A stretch of DNA of 37,295 nt from an uncultured Muribaculaceae bacterium (GCA_910584125.1 CAJTXU010000027.1:1-37295); one strand, 5' to 3'. Shown: positions 23,551 to 31,513, counted from the first letter of the stretch. Notes: generated from the sequence alone by a model not told the origin. A program made the numbers and translations.

Positions 23551-25328
23551 CACATGCGCTCGGGCATCTCTATGCCGAGCAGCGACATGGCCGAGCGGAG
23601 GGTGCGGGCCACTGTCCAGGAGATGAGCAGACGCAGACCGCGCACGGCGGCGTCCTCCTCGCGCAGGATGCTGTAGTCGTGATAGAACTGGTTGTATTCC
23701 TTGGCCAGGTCGTAGGCGTAGTTGGCCACAATCGCCGGCGAGAAGTTGCGTCCGGCCTCGGCCACGACGTTGCGGAAGTCGTCGATCTTGCGAATCAGCA
23801 CCGCCTCCTTCTCGTTGGGCACGGCGTCGGGCGTTGCGGCCGGGTCGAAGCCTTCGGCCTTGCGGAGCACCGAGCGGATGCGTGCGTAGGTGTACTGGAT
23901 GAAGGGGCCGGTGTTGCCGTTGAAGTCTATCGACTCGCGCGGGTTGAAGAGCATGTTCTTGCGCGGGTCGACCTTGAGAAGGAAATACTTCAGGGCGCCG
24001 AGTCCCACCATGCGGGCCACGTCGGCGGCCTCCTCGGGCGTCATGTCCTTGAAGCGGTCGGCGGCCATCTCTGCGGCCGACGAGACCATCGTGTCGATAA
24101 GGTCGTCGGCGTCGACCACCGTGCCTTCGCGCGACTTCATCTTGCCCTCGGGCAGCTCGACCATGCCGTATGAGAAATGCGTCAGGTCCTTGCCCCATTT
24201 GAATCCGAGACGGTCGAGCAGCAGCGAGAGCACCTGGAAGTGGTAGTTCTGCTCGTTGCCCACGACGTAGATCATGTGGTCGATCGGATAGTCCTGATAA
24301 CGGAGCTTGGCGGTGCCTATGTCCTGAGTCATGTAGACCGACGTGCCGTCGGCGCGGAGCAGCAGCTTGTGGTCGAGGCCCTCGGCGGTGAGGTCGGCCC
24401 AGACGGAGCCATCCTCGCGGCGGTACATCTTGCCCTCCTCGAGGCCCTTGAGCACGAGCTCCTTGCCTTCGAGATAGGTGTCGGACTCATAATATATCTT
24501 GTCGAACGACACGCCCATGCGGCGGTAGGTCTCGTCGAAACCGGCGTACACCCATGAGTTCATTGTCTTCCAGAGCTCGCGCACCTCTTCGTCGCCCTGC
24601 TCCCACTTGCGGAGCATCTCGCGGGCCTCGGCCATGAGAGGCGACTGCTCCTTGGCCTCGTCCTCGGAGAGACCGCGTGTCTCCATCAGCTCCTTGACCT
24701 CCTCCTTGAAGTGCCGGTCGAAGGCCACATAGAAGTCGCCGATGAGGTGGTCGCCCTTCTTGCCGGTGGATTCGGGCGTGGCACCGTTGCCCCACTTCTT
24801 CCAGGCGAGCATCGACTTGCAGATGTGGATGCCGCGGTCGTTGACGATGTTGGTCTTGACCACTTTATGGCCGTTGGCGGCCAGGATGCACGCCAGCGAA
24901 TAGCCGAGCAGGTTGTTGCGCACGTGCCCGAGGTGGAGGGGCTTGTTGGTGTTGGGCGACGAATACTCCACCATCACCAGGTCGGACGATTCGTCGGCCT
25001 TGCGGATGCCGAAGCTGTCGTCGGCGGCTATCTCGTGCAGCAGACCGAGCCAATAGCGGCGGTCGATGCTGAGGTTGAGGAAGCCCTTGACGGCGTTGAA
25101 CTTCTCGACGGCGGGCACATTGGCCGTCATCCACGCGCCGATTTCCTCGGCGGTGGCCTGCGGATTCTTCCGCGAGAGCTTGAGCACCGGGAAGACGACC
25201 ACCGTGAGGTCGCCCTCGAATTCCTTCTTGGTAGCCGACGGAGCGAGCGTCGCGGGGTCGGCTTCGGCGCCATATAGGGCCTTGACGGCGTCGGCCGCGC
25301 CCCTGGCTATGATGTTTTCTATTGCCAT
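23550..25328 (-). CDS. argS: Arginyl-tRNA synthetase
   Basis: A class I aminoacyl-tRNA synthetase of 592 residues that charges tRNA-Arg with arginine. The HIGH signature appears as HLGH at 132-135 within SSPNTNKPLHLGHVRNN, and the KMSKS-equivalent loop as GKMKSREG at 395-402. An N-terminal Arg-specific additional domain occupies about 1-110, and the C-terminal DALR anticodon-binding domain starts near 470 and ends at PERM. The length is normal. It is read from its own promoter at 25356-25387, which gives a leader of only about 20 bases, and is followed by the TonB receptor gene. Confidence 0.97.
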   Translation of the reverse strand: MAIENIIARGAADAVKALYGAEADPATLAPSATKKEFEGDLTVVVFPVLKLSRKNPQATAEEIGAWMTANVPAVEKFNAVKGFLNLSIDRRYWLGLLHEIAADDSFGIRKADESSDLVMVEYSSPNTNKPLHLGHVRNNLLGYSLACILAANGHKVVKTNIVNDRGIHICKSMLAWKKWGNGATPESTGKKGDHLIGDFYVAFDRHFKEEVKELMETRGLSEDEAKEQSPLMAEAREMLRKWEQGDEEVRELWKTMNSWVYAGFDETYRRMGVSFDKIYYESDTYLEGKELVLKGLEEGKMYRREDGSVWADLTAEGLDHKLLLRADGTSVYMTQDIGTAKLRYQDYPIDHMIYVVGNEQNYHFQVLSLLLDRLGFKWGKDLTHFSYGMVELPEGKMKSREGTVVDADDLIDTMVSSAAEMAADRFKDMTPEEAADVARMVGLGALKYFLLKVDPRKNMLFNPRESIDFNGNTGPFIQYTYARIRSVLRKAEGFDPAATPDAVPNEKEAVLIRKIDDFRNVVAEAGRNFSPAIVANYAYDLAKEYNQFYHDYSILREEDAAVRGLRLLISWTVARTLRSAMSLLGIEMPERM

Positions 25329-25355
25329 TCCGTATTATGCTGTTGTTTCAGAATG

Positions 25356-25387
25356 CAAAATTAGCAAAAAAAAAGCGTCGGCGCAAA
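25356..25387 (-). promoter_or_regulatory. argS promoter, nested in the hup terminator
   Basis: On the minus strand TTTG (25387-25384), 20 bases, TAATTTTG (25363-25356). The -33 element lies in the loop of the hup terminator hairpin and the terminator T run lies between the two promoter elements. Confidence 0.8.
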
Positions 25388-25401
25388 TGCACGCGACGCT
25401 T
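25366..25401 (-). terminator. Intrinsic terminator of hup
   Basis: AAGCGTCG at 25373-25380 pairs with CGACGCTT at 25394-25401; on the minus strand the stem runs directly into nine T residues (25374-25366). Confidence 0.9.
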
Positions 25402-25421
25402 GATGGACTCAGATGGTCTAT

Positions 25422-25685
25422 TTACTTTCCGAGATTATCGGCGGGTTTGAATTTCACGACCTTGCGGGCAGCGATCGTGATCTTCTCCTTGGTCTGGGGA
25501 TTGATGCCCGTGCGCTCGGGTTTCTCGACGATGGAGAACGTGCCGAAGCCGATGAGCTGAACCTTGTCGTCGTTGGCGAGCGCCTGCTCGATTGATTCGA
25601 GTGTAGCGTCGAGAGCCTTCTTGGCGTCTACCTTGTTGAGCTGTGCCTTTGCGGCGATCTCGTTTACTAAATCTGTCTTGTTCAT
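25422..25685 (-). CDS. hup: HU family DNA-binding protein
   Basis: An 87-residue HU/IHF-type histone-like protein that bends and compacts DNA as a dimer. It starts MNKTDLVNEIAAKA, has the helical dimer region, the GFGTFSIVEKPERTG saddle, the arm with INPQTKEKI (family arm motif NP.T.) and the closing strand ITIAARKVVKFKPADNLG. The length is typical. I use the ATG at 25685; the frame is open further upstream, but that part is the leader. It has a strong promoter (25777-25807), a leader of about 85 bases containing a small GC hairpin, and a strong terminator. Confidence 0.95.
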   Translation of the reverse strand: MNKTDLVNEIAAKAQLNKVDAKKALDATLESIEQALANDDKVQLIGFGTFSIVEKPERTGINPQTKEKITIAARKVVKFKPADNLGK

Positions 25686-25732
25686 AACTGGAAATTTTAT
25701 GTGTTTATCATTTGGTTTCAATCGGGAAGACC

Positions 25733-25746
25733 TGCCCCGTGGGGCT
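25733..25746 (-). other. GC hairpin in the hup leader
   Basis: The leader contains GCCCC next to GGGGC (25734-25738 and 25741-25745). On the minus strand it reads CAGCCCCACGGGGCAG, close to the AGCCCC-ACA-GGGGCT hairpin behind rpsA at 12968-12982. No role is known to me. Confidence 0.5.
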
Positions 25747-25776
25747 GCCGGCCTGCGGAAGATTGCAAATAATGCA

Positions 25777-25807
25777 CAAATATAGCACATTTCAATGATT
25801 TAACAAA
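25777..25807 (-). promoter_or_regulatory. Bacteroidetes-type promoter for hup
   Basis: On the minus strand TTTG (25807-25804), 19 bases, TATATTTG (25784-25777): both elements match. The predicted transcription start is near 25771. Confidence 0.85.
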
Positions 25808-26038
25808 CTAAAACGGGATTTTTTATAAAAAAAGTTAAATTTCATTCATTTTTCGCCATGAAAGGTATTAGGTATTAGGTCTTGGGCTCAGATATTTGCT
25901 GAAGATGCCTGGGACACTGATTATTTAAAATTAAAAGGTAAACTCTAAGCTTTGGACTCAAGACCTTGGACCAACCATTACCGGTCTTATAGCAATCCGG
26001 CGATTTTTCACGTTATATATGAAAACGCATTTCAGACA
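25808..26038. other. AT-rich intergenic region upstream of the rhomboid pair
   Basis: No gene is seen. The stretch is AT-rich at first, then has GGTATTA direct repeats at about 25864-25877 and a 7-base inverted repeat GGTCTTG (25878-25884) / CAAGACC (25959-25965), imperfectly extended on the inner side. I found no TAnnTTTG element on the plus strand, so the rhomboid promoter is not identified. Confidence 0.5.
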
Positions 26039-26797
26039 ATGAACTTTTCAAACACATGGCGGGGCATCCCGCCCGTGACCAAAAACATCATCATAATCAA
26101 CGTGGCCATATGGCTCGTCGGCATGATTATCCCGAGTTTCGGCCGGGTGCTCTACGACAAGCTCGGCCTGCACATGTTCGGGGCCGACCTGTTCAACCCC
26201 ATCCAGCTTGTGACCTACATGTTCCTGCACGATGAGAGCAACGTGCTCCACATTCTCTTCAACATGTTCACGCTGTGGATGTTCGGACGCATCCTCGAAC
26301 AGGTCTGGGGCTCGAAGCGCTTCTTCATGTTCTATATGGTGTGCGGCATCGGCGCGGCCCTCGTGCAGGAAGCTGTGTGGATGCTCACATGGCAGGCCGA
26401 CTATATCTCCGAGCTCGCACGCATCAACGGCCTCACCGTGGACCACACGCGCGCCCTTCTCGACAAGGCGCTGGCGGCCGGCGACCACGACCTGCTCTCC
26501 GGAATGGCGCAATACAAATCGAGCTTCCTGACCGTCGGCGCCTCGGGCGCGATCTTCGGCCTGCTGCTCGGTTTCGCGATGACGTTCCCCAACATGCCGC
26601 TCTATCTCTTCTTCATCCCGGTGCCGATCAAGGCCAAATACATGGTGATCGGCTATGCCGTGCTCGAGTTCTTCCTCGGAGTCAGCGGCGGCGGAACGAT
26701 AGCGCACTTCGCGCACTTGGGCGGCATGCTGTTCGGCCTCGTGATATTGCTGTATTGGAAAAAGAAAGGAATGCTCCACGGCAATGGGTTTTATTGA
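26039..26797 (+). CDS. Rhomboid family intramembrane serine protease
   Basis: A 252-residue inner-membrane protease that cuts transmembrane helices within the lipid bilayer. It has the rhomboid core of about six helices. Asn75 (HILFN) fits the oxyanion position, Ser169 lies in the GASG motif (167-170), and the catalytic His is probably His226 in AHLGGMLFG. A loop of about 45 polar residues at 118-162 lies between helices before the active serine and is longer than in E. coli GlpG. The ATG at 26039 begins MNFSNTWRGIPPVTKN, typical for Bacteroidetes rhomboids; earlier in-frame codons run through non-coding-looking sequence. The next rhomboid gene overlaps its end by 14 bases, so the two are probably translationally coupled. 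Substrates are unknown. Confidence 0.9.
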   Translation: MNFSNTWRGIPPVTKNIIIINVAIWLVGMIIPSFGRVLYDKLGLHMFGADLFNPIQLVTYMFLHDESNVLHILFNMFTLWMFGRILEQVWGSKRFFMFYMVCGIGAALVQEAVWMLTWQADYISELARINGLTVDHTRALLDKALAAGDHDLLSGMAQYKSSFLTVGASGAIFGLLLGFAMTFPNMPLYLFFIPVPIKAKYMVIGYAVLEFFLGVSGGGTIAHFAHLGGMLFGLVILLYWKKKGMLHGNGFY

Positions 26798-27611
26798 AAG
26801 ATTCCGCACGCTGTGCGGCGGCAGCCGTGCCCTGGCATGGCTCCTGACGGTCACGGCCGGCAGCGCCCTGCCGCTATGGATTGTCGGACTGGCCGCGAGA
26901 CTGACCGGACACGTCGGCGACGGCCCCGGCCTCTGGCTCGGAGTGCCGTCAGACATCACGCTGCTGACCAGCCGCCCCTGGACGCTGCTGACCTATATGC
27001 TCGTGCACACCAACCCGCTGCACCTGCTGTTCAACCTACTGTGGCTCTACTGGTTCGGCCGTATGCTCGCCGACGTGGCCTCCGACCGCCAGATGCTCTG
27101 GATCTTCGTCGGCTCGGGCGTGGCCGGAGGCGTGTTATACTCCGTCTCGTCGGCTTTCGGCGGTTACACGGGGGCCTATCTGGCAGGAGACTCGGCCGCG
27201 GTGCTCGGCGTCATGGCCGCCACGGCCCTGCTGATGCCCTCGCGGCGGATCGGGCTCTTCCTCATCGGCGAGGTCAAACTGAAATGGGTGGCGCTTGCTT
27301 GCATCCTGCTGACGCTGCTCGGCTCCGGCGGCGGCGTCGCCCCCCAGGCCGCGCATATCGGAGGCGCGCTGGCCGGCGGCGTCTGGGCTCTTGTCCGCAA
27401 GGGATACATACGCCTGCCGCAGACGCGTACTCGCCGCAACCGGGGCCGGAAGGTCAACGCAAAGGCCACGATCCGGGCCATCAACCGCAGCATCAGCGAC
27501 TCCGAACGTCTCGACCAACTGCTCGACAAGATCCGCGTCTCTGGATACGAATCGCTGTCGGCACGAGAAAAGGCCGAACTAAACCACATCTCATCGCATA
27601 TAGAAGATTGA
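26784..27611 (+). CDS. Second rhomboid-like protein with C-terminal helical tail (DUF6576-like)
   Basis: A 275-residue membrane protein with the same fold as its neighbour: Asn84 in HLLFN, Ser137 in LAGDSAAVLG and His191 in AAHIGGALAGG. The serine motif is G-D-S-A instead of G-x-S-G, so the catalytic pair is present but the last glycine is replaced, which may alter activity. After the membrane core come a basic stretch (about 214-228, TRTRRNRGRK) and a cytoplasmic tail with SERLDQLLDKIRVSGYESLSAREK, resembling the DUF6576 tail seen on such proteins. The ATG at 26784 overlaps the upstream rhomboid by 14 bases. The EEP-domain gene follows after 59 bases and may be in the same operon. Confidence 0.85.
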   Translation: MGFIERFRTLCGGSRALAWLLTVTAGSALPLWIVGLAARLTGHVGDGPGLWLGVPSDITLLTSRPWTLLTYMLVHTNPLHLLFNLLWLYWFGRMLADVASDRQMLWIFVGSGVAGGVLYSVSSAFGGYTGAYLAGDSAAVLGVMAATALLMPSRRIGLFLIGEVKLKWVALACILLTLLGSGGGVAPQAAHIGGALAGGVWALVRKGYIRLPQTRTRRNRGRKVNAKATIRAINRSISDSERLDQLLDKIRVSGYESLSAREKAELNHISSHIED

Positions 27612-27670
27612 GGGGCTCATCAGATTCCACGGCCCCTTGACGGACTAATTTCACACACAGGTATCATATC

Positions 27671-28795
27671 ATGTTCATCCCACTTGTAAAACCGATTCTG
27701 CGCACGGCGGCGCTGATCCTGTCGATCATCGTCTATGCGCTGACGATACTGGCGGCCTACGGCGGCCGCTTCGACACCGACTACTTCACGTTCCCGGCCG
27801 TGATGACACTCGCGCTACCATGGCTCGCGATTGCCTCGCTGGTGATCACCGTGGCATGGTTCTGCTTCGGCCGCATCTTCGCCGGAGGCCTCGGCGTGCT
27901 GGCCATCATCGCCTCCTGGGGACCCGTCACGACGGCGTGCCCGCTGGCCTCGTCGAGCAAGCCCACGCCCGGCGCCCAGACATTCAGCCTGATGACCTAC
28001 AACATACTGCACGGCCGCGACCTCGAGGGCAAGAGCGAGGGACTCGGCTACAACCGCACCTTCGACTACATCATACACAGCGGCATAGACATCGTGTGCC
28101 TACAGGAGATCCGCGGCTTCGACCCTAAGGAGATCGACAGGCTCTCGCAGACGCAGATCGATACGCTGCGCCAGATCTACCCCTACATCGTGGGCGACCC
28201 GTCGCTCGACATGAAGGTCCTGTCGAAATATCCCGTGACGTTCGAAAAGGGATACAACTACATCGACGGCTCGTTCGACCCGAAACGCTACACATTCTAC
28301 AAGCTCAACATCAACGGCCATCGTCTGACGCTGATCAACGTGCATCTCATGTCGTTCATGCTCTCGAAAAAAGACACGGGCGTGCTGACCGGCATCCGCT
28401 CGGTCAACGACGCCCGCAACAGCATCAGCATGCTCAAGGGCGGCATACGCGAGAAGCTCGACAAGGGCTTCAAGAAGCGCAAGGATGATGTCGAGATCCT
28501 GCGCCGCACCATCGACCGCATCAAGGGTCCGATGATCATCTGCGGTGATTTCAACGACGTCCCCGAGTCGTACGCCTACCGGTTGCTCAAGGGCGAGGAC
28601 ATGAAGGACGCATACGTCGAGACAGGCTTCGGACCGCTCGTGACCTACAACCGCCACGCCTTCTGGTTCCATCTCGACCAGATATTCTATCGCAACGGAC
28701 TCAAGGCCCTTGATGTCCGCAAGGGCAAGACCCGCGTCAGCGACCACTACCCCGTGATCGCCGAATTCGAATTCACCGACCCCTCCGCCGACTGA
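27671..28795 (+). CDS. Membrane-anchored endonuclease/exonuclease/phosphatase family protein
   Basis: A 374-residue protein with about three N-terminal membrane helices (about 10-30, 42-64, 68-90) followed by an EEP hydrolase domain from about 103. Conserved active-site segments are MTYNILHG (Asn111), CLQEIRG (Glu146), LINVHLMS, IICGDFNDVP and SDHYPVIAEF (Asp-His pair near the C-terminus). These are the metal-binding and catalytic positions of DNase I-like and sphingomyelinase-like phosphodiesterases. The membrane anchor suggests a periplasmic domain acting on an envelope phosphodiester or on nucleic acid, but the substrate is not known. It is probably cotranscribed with the rhomboid pair. 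Confidence 0.88.
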   Translation: MFIPLVKPILRTAALILSIIVYALTILAAYGGRFDTDYFTFPAVMTLALPWLAIASLVITVAWFCFGRIFAGGLGVLAIIASWGPVTTACPLASSSKPTPGAQTFSLMTYNILHGRDLEGKSEGLGYNRTFDYIIHSGIDIVCLQEIRGFDPKEIDRLSQTQIDTLRQIYPYIVGDPSLDMKVLSKYPVTFEKGYNYIDGSFDPKRYTFYKLNINGHRLTLINVHLMSFMLSKKDTGVLTGIRSVNDARNSISMLKGGIREKLDKGFKKRKDDVEILRRTIDRIKGPMIICGDFNDVPESYAYRLLKGEDMKDAYVETGFGPLVTYNRHAFWFHLDQIFYRNGLKALDVRKGKTRVSDHYPVIAEFEFTDPSAD

Positions 28796-28844
28796 CACCT
28801 ACGTATTTTCATCGATTTTTGGCTCCGATATGAAAATAATTCGC

Positions 28845-28852
28845 TATATTTG
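28845..28852 (+). promoter_or_regulatory. -7 element (TATATTTG) for the M3 peptidase gene
   Basis: TATATTTG matches TAnnTTTG 36 bases before the start codon. A TTTG at 28818-28821 lies 23 bases upstream, slightly farther than usual for -33. Confidence 0.65.
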
Positions 28853-28888
28853 CGCTGAAAAACCGACCAAACCACAACCAACCGTAAT

Positions 28889-30997
28889 ATGAGGAAACTA
28901 ACCCTACTGGCGGCCGGAGCAATGCTCCTCGCCTCCCAAACACCGACAGTCATGGCAGAAAGACAGAATCCCTTCCTTCAGCCCTACGACACGAAGTATG
29001 AAATCGCGCCGTTCGACAAGATCGAGACCTCCGACTTTATCCCGGCCATAAAGGCCGGCATCGCCGAGCAGGACGAGGCAATCTTCAACATAATCCGCAA
29101 CCGCGCGACTCCCGACTTCGACAACACGATCCTTCCGCTCGAGAACCTCTCCCCCATCCTGGAGCGCGTCAGCGGCGTGTTCTACCACTACATGGAGGCG
29201 ATGTCGACCCCGGAGTTCGCGGCCATGGCCGACGAGGCCATACCCATGCTCAACGACGCCAACAACAAGCTGATGCTCAACGACCAGCTCTTCCAGCGCA
29301 TCAAGAGCGTCTATGACATGCGCGACAAGATGGGCCTCGACCCCGTGCAGAAACGCCTCGTCGAGAAGTATTACCGCCAGTTTGCCGAGCAGGGCGCCGC
29401 TCTGCCGGCCGACAAGAAGGAGCAGCTCGTCAAGATCAACGACGAACTCTCGAGACTATACATCCAGTTCAACCGCAACCTGCTGAACGCCACCAACCAG
29501 TTTGCCGTGATAGTCTACGACCGCGACGAACTGTCCGGCCTGCCCCAGTCGTCGGTGGCCCAGGCCGCCGAGGAGGCCGCGGCCCGTGGCCTCACCGACT
29601 CATGGGTGTTCACGCTCCATGCTCCGAGCCGCCTGCCCGTGCTGCAGTATGCTGACTCACGCGGCCTGCGCAAGGCCGTGTATGAAGGTTACACCAACCT
29701 CGCCTCGTTCGGCGACAACTCCAACCTCCCCGTCATCTCGAAGATTGTCAAACTCCGCGACGAGAAGGCGAAACTCATGGGCTTCGACAACTTCGCCCAG
29801 ATGATGACGTCGCGCGTCATGGCCAAGACCCCCGAGGCGGCCACCCAGCTGCTGATGCAGGTGTTCGAACCCGCCGTGAAGCGCAGCCACGAGGAGGTGG
29901 CCGACATGCAGGCATATGTCGACGCCAACGGCGGAGGCTTCAAGATCGCTCCATACGACTACTATTATTACGCCGACAAGGTCAAGAAGCAGAAATTCGA
30001 CCTCGACGACGCCGCCATCCGTCCTTATTTCAAGCTCGAGAACGTGATGAAAGGCATGTTCGACGCCACCGAGAAACTCTACGGCGTGAAGTTCGTGCCG
30101 ATGCCCGACGCCCCGAAGTATATCGAGGACATGGAGGTTTACGACGTCGTTGACTCGAAGACCGGCGAGCATGTGGCCGTATGGATGTGCGACTACTATC
30201 CCCGCGACAGCAAGCGCCAGGGTGCCTGGATGGAACAGATGCAGAGCGCCGGCCTCTACGGCGACGGTACTACGAAGCGCCCCATCGTCTACAACGTCGG
30301 CAACTTCACCAAACCTACCGCCGACACGCCGTCGCTGCTCACCATCGACGAGGTCGAGACGATGTTCCATGAGTTCGGCCACGCCCTGCAGGGCATGCTC
30401 TCTCGCGCTCCCTACAAGTCGCTGGCCGGAACGAACGTCGACCGCGACTATGTGGAGATGTGCTCGCAGATCAACGAGCACTGGGCGTTCGAGCCCGAGG
30501 TTCTCAAGACGTACGCGCGCCATTACAAGACGGGAGAGACAATTCCCGACGACCTCGTCAAGAAGATCAGCGACGCAGGCAAGTTCAACCAGGGCTTTAT
30601 GACAACAGAGCTCGCCGGAGCCGCACTGCTCGACATGATGTATGGCCAGACTCCCGAAGTCAGCGACGTGAAGGCCTTCGAGGCCGGAGTCGCCAAGAAG
30701 ATCGGCATGCCCGACGAGATTACGTTCCGTTACCGCTCGCCCTATTTCAAGCATATCTTCGGCGACGACGGCTACGCGTCGGGTTACTACACATATCTCT
30801 GGGCGCAGGTGCTCGAGGCAGACGCATGGGAGCTCTTCAAGCAGAAAGGCATCTTCGACAAGAAGACAGCCGCAAGCTTCAAGAAGAACATCCTGGAAGC
30901 CGGCGACACCGAGGACGCTATGGTGCTCTTCGAGCGCTTCCGTGGCCACCAGCCTGACGCGGCGGCCCTGCTGCGCCTCCGCGGCTTCGAAAAATAA
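28889..30997 (+). CDS. dcp: M3 family metallopeptidase (peptidyl-dipeptidase Dcp-like), exported
   Basis: A 702-residue zinc peptidase that trims oligopeptides. The zinc motif HEFGH is at 494-498 and the third ligand is Glu523 in DYVEMCSQINEHWAF, a pattern typical of the Dcp/oligopeptidase A group; the FRYRSPYFKHIFGDDGYASGYYTYLWA-type segment near 610-640 carries the substrate-binding tyrosines. An N-terminal signal peptide (MRKLTLLAAGAMLLAS, cleavage after VMA) indicates export to the periplasm, unlike the cytoplasmic E. coli enzyme. The sequence is full length. It is a single-gene unit: its own promoter upstream and a strong terminator at 31063-31103. Peptidyl-dipeptidase versus oligopeptidase activity cannot be settled from sequence. 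Confidence 0.92.
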   Translation: MRKLTLLAAGAMLLASQTPTVMAERQNPFLQPYDTKYEIAPFDKIETSDFIPAIKAGIAEQDEAIFNIIRNRATPDFDNTILPLENLSPILERVSGVFYHYMEAMSTPEFAAMADEAIPMLNDANNKLMLNDQLFQRIKSVYDMRDKMGLDPVQKRLVEKYYRQFAEQGAALPADKKEQLVKINDELSRLYIQFNRNLLNATNQFAVIVYDRDELSGLPQSSVAQAAEEAAARGLTDSWVFTLHAPSRLPVLQYADSRGLRKAVYEGYTNLASFGDNSNLPVISKIVKLRDEKAKLMGFDNFAQMMTSRVMAKTPEAATQLLMQVFEPAVKRSHEEVADMQAYVDANGGGFKIAPYDYYYYADKVKKQKFDLDDAAIRPYFKLENVMKGMFDATEKLYGVKFVPMPDAPKYIEDMEVYDVVDSKTGEHVAVWMCDYYPRDSKRQGAWMEQMQSAGLYGDGTTKRPIVYNVGNFTKPTADTPSLLTIDEVETMFHEFGHALQGMLSRAPYKSLAGTNVDRDYVEMCSQINEHWAFEPEVLKTYARHYKTGETIPDDLVKKISDAGKFNQGFMTTELAGAALLDMMYGQTPEVSDVKAFEAGVAKKIGMPDEITFRYRSPYFKHIFGDDGYASGYYTYLWAQVLEADAWELFKQKGIFDKKTAASFKKNILEAGDTEDAMVLFERFRGHQPDAAALLRLRGFEK

Positions 30998-31016
30998 CAA
31001 ACTTCGAAGCAAAAAG

Positions 31017-31062
31017 GAAGAAGTAATAAGTAAGAAGTAATAAGTAATAAGTAATAAGTAAT
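31017..31062 (+). repeat. AAGTAATAAG repeats after the M3 peptidase stop codon
   Basis: Short, nearly tandem copies of AAGTAATAAG fill the space between the stop codon and the terminator. The same kind of sequence, read on the minus strand, follows the TonB receptor gene at 20943-21009, also ahead of a hairpin. Confidence 0.75.
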
Positions 31063-31103
31063 AAGTTGGCTCCGCAGTCGAAACGACCGGAGCCAACTTT
31101 TTT
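31063..31103 (+). terminator. Intrinsic terminator of the M3 peptidase gene
   Basis: AGTTGGCTCCG at 31064-31074 pairs with CGGAGCCAACT at 31088-31098; an inner GTCG/CGAC stem extends it. A run of six T residues follows. Confidence 0.92.
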
Positions 31104-31106
31104 ATT

Positions 31107-31241
31107 GACCTTTATGACCTTTATGACCTTTATGACCTTAAAGATCTTAGAGTCCTTAATGACCTTAGAGACATTAATGACCTTAATGACCTTAACGACC
31201 TTAACGACCTTAATGACCTTAATGACCTTAACGACCTTAAA
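31107..31241. repeat. 9-bp tandem repeat array (about 15 units of GACCTTAAT)
   Basis: About fifteen head-to-tail units of nine bases, consensus GACCTTAAT with variants GACCTTTAT, GACCTTAAC and a few point changes, begin right after the M3 terminator. Frames through it read as simple peptide repeats (such as MTL or KVI) and are not believable genes. A short degenerate copy occurs at 32716-32746. Confidence 0.93.
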
Positions 31242-31287
31242 AAAGAAAAAAGTTGAACGGGCCGAATGCTTGCGCATTTGGCCCGTT
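31239..31287 (-). terminator. Minus-strand intrinsic terminator of a predicted small transcript
   Basis: Bases 31256-31269 pair with 31274-31287 (14 positions, one G-T pair) around the loop TTGC. Read on the minus strand the stem is followed by CAAC and two runs of six T residues (31250-31239). No minus-strand protein gene lies just upstream. Confidence 0.8.
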
Positions 31288-31478
31288 TAGAAGACTTTCG
31301 ACTCACGTCGGCATCTTTCTGGTTTCGATTAAGGTCAATAATAATAATCAATTACCCTGTTGTTTGCATTTCTTCGTTCTTCCGTTTTTCCGGTATTAGA
31401 CTTAAAGCTTTCGGTATTAAGGTTTGCTGATTTTGTTTAACTAAAATTCTACCAAGGTCAGTATGACTGCTATTTGGT
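31240..31478 (-). ncRNA. Candidate small RNA of about 240 nt
   Basis: A full promoter (31483-31513) and a strong terminator (31256-31287 plus T runs) face the same way on the minus strand and enclose about 240 bases of AT-rich DNA. Within it I find no convincing protein: one frame is open but lacks an ATG until near its end, and the sequence has two similar TAATACCG stretches and a small CGAC-GTGA-GTCG hairpin. I infer a noncoding RNA. I do not recognise its family. Confidence 0.45.
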
Positions 31479-31482
31479 GATG

Positions 31483-31513
31483 CAAAATTACAACAACCCC
31501 CCGTTTTTTCAAA
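31483..31513 (-). promoter_or_regulatory. Bacteroidetes-type promoter on the minus strand for the candidate small RNA
   Basis: On the minus strand TTTG (31513-31510), 19 bases, TAATTTTG (31490-31483). This is an exact match at ideal spacing, as good as the rpsA and hup promoters, and no annotated minus-strand gene accounts for it. Confidence 0.7.

Noticed and set aside
29657..31096. A 479-codon frame opposite the M3 peptidase
   Set aside because: A mirror of the peptidase codons; it also runs through the peptidase terminator and the AAGTAATAAG repeats.
30918..31351. Frames reading KVIKVIK, MTLMTL or RSLRSL across the 9-bp repeat
   Set aside because: They are simple translations of a nine-base repeat and span terminators on both strands.
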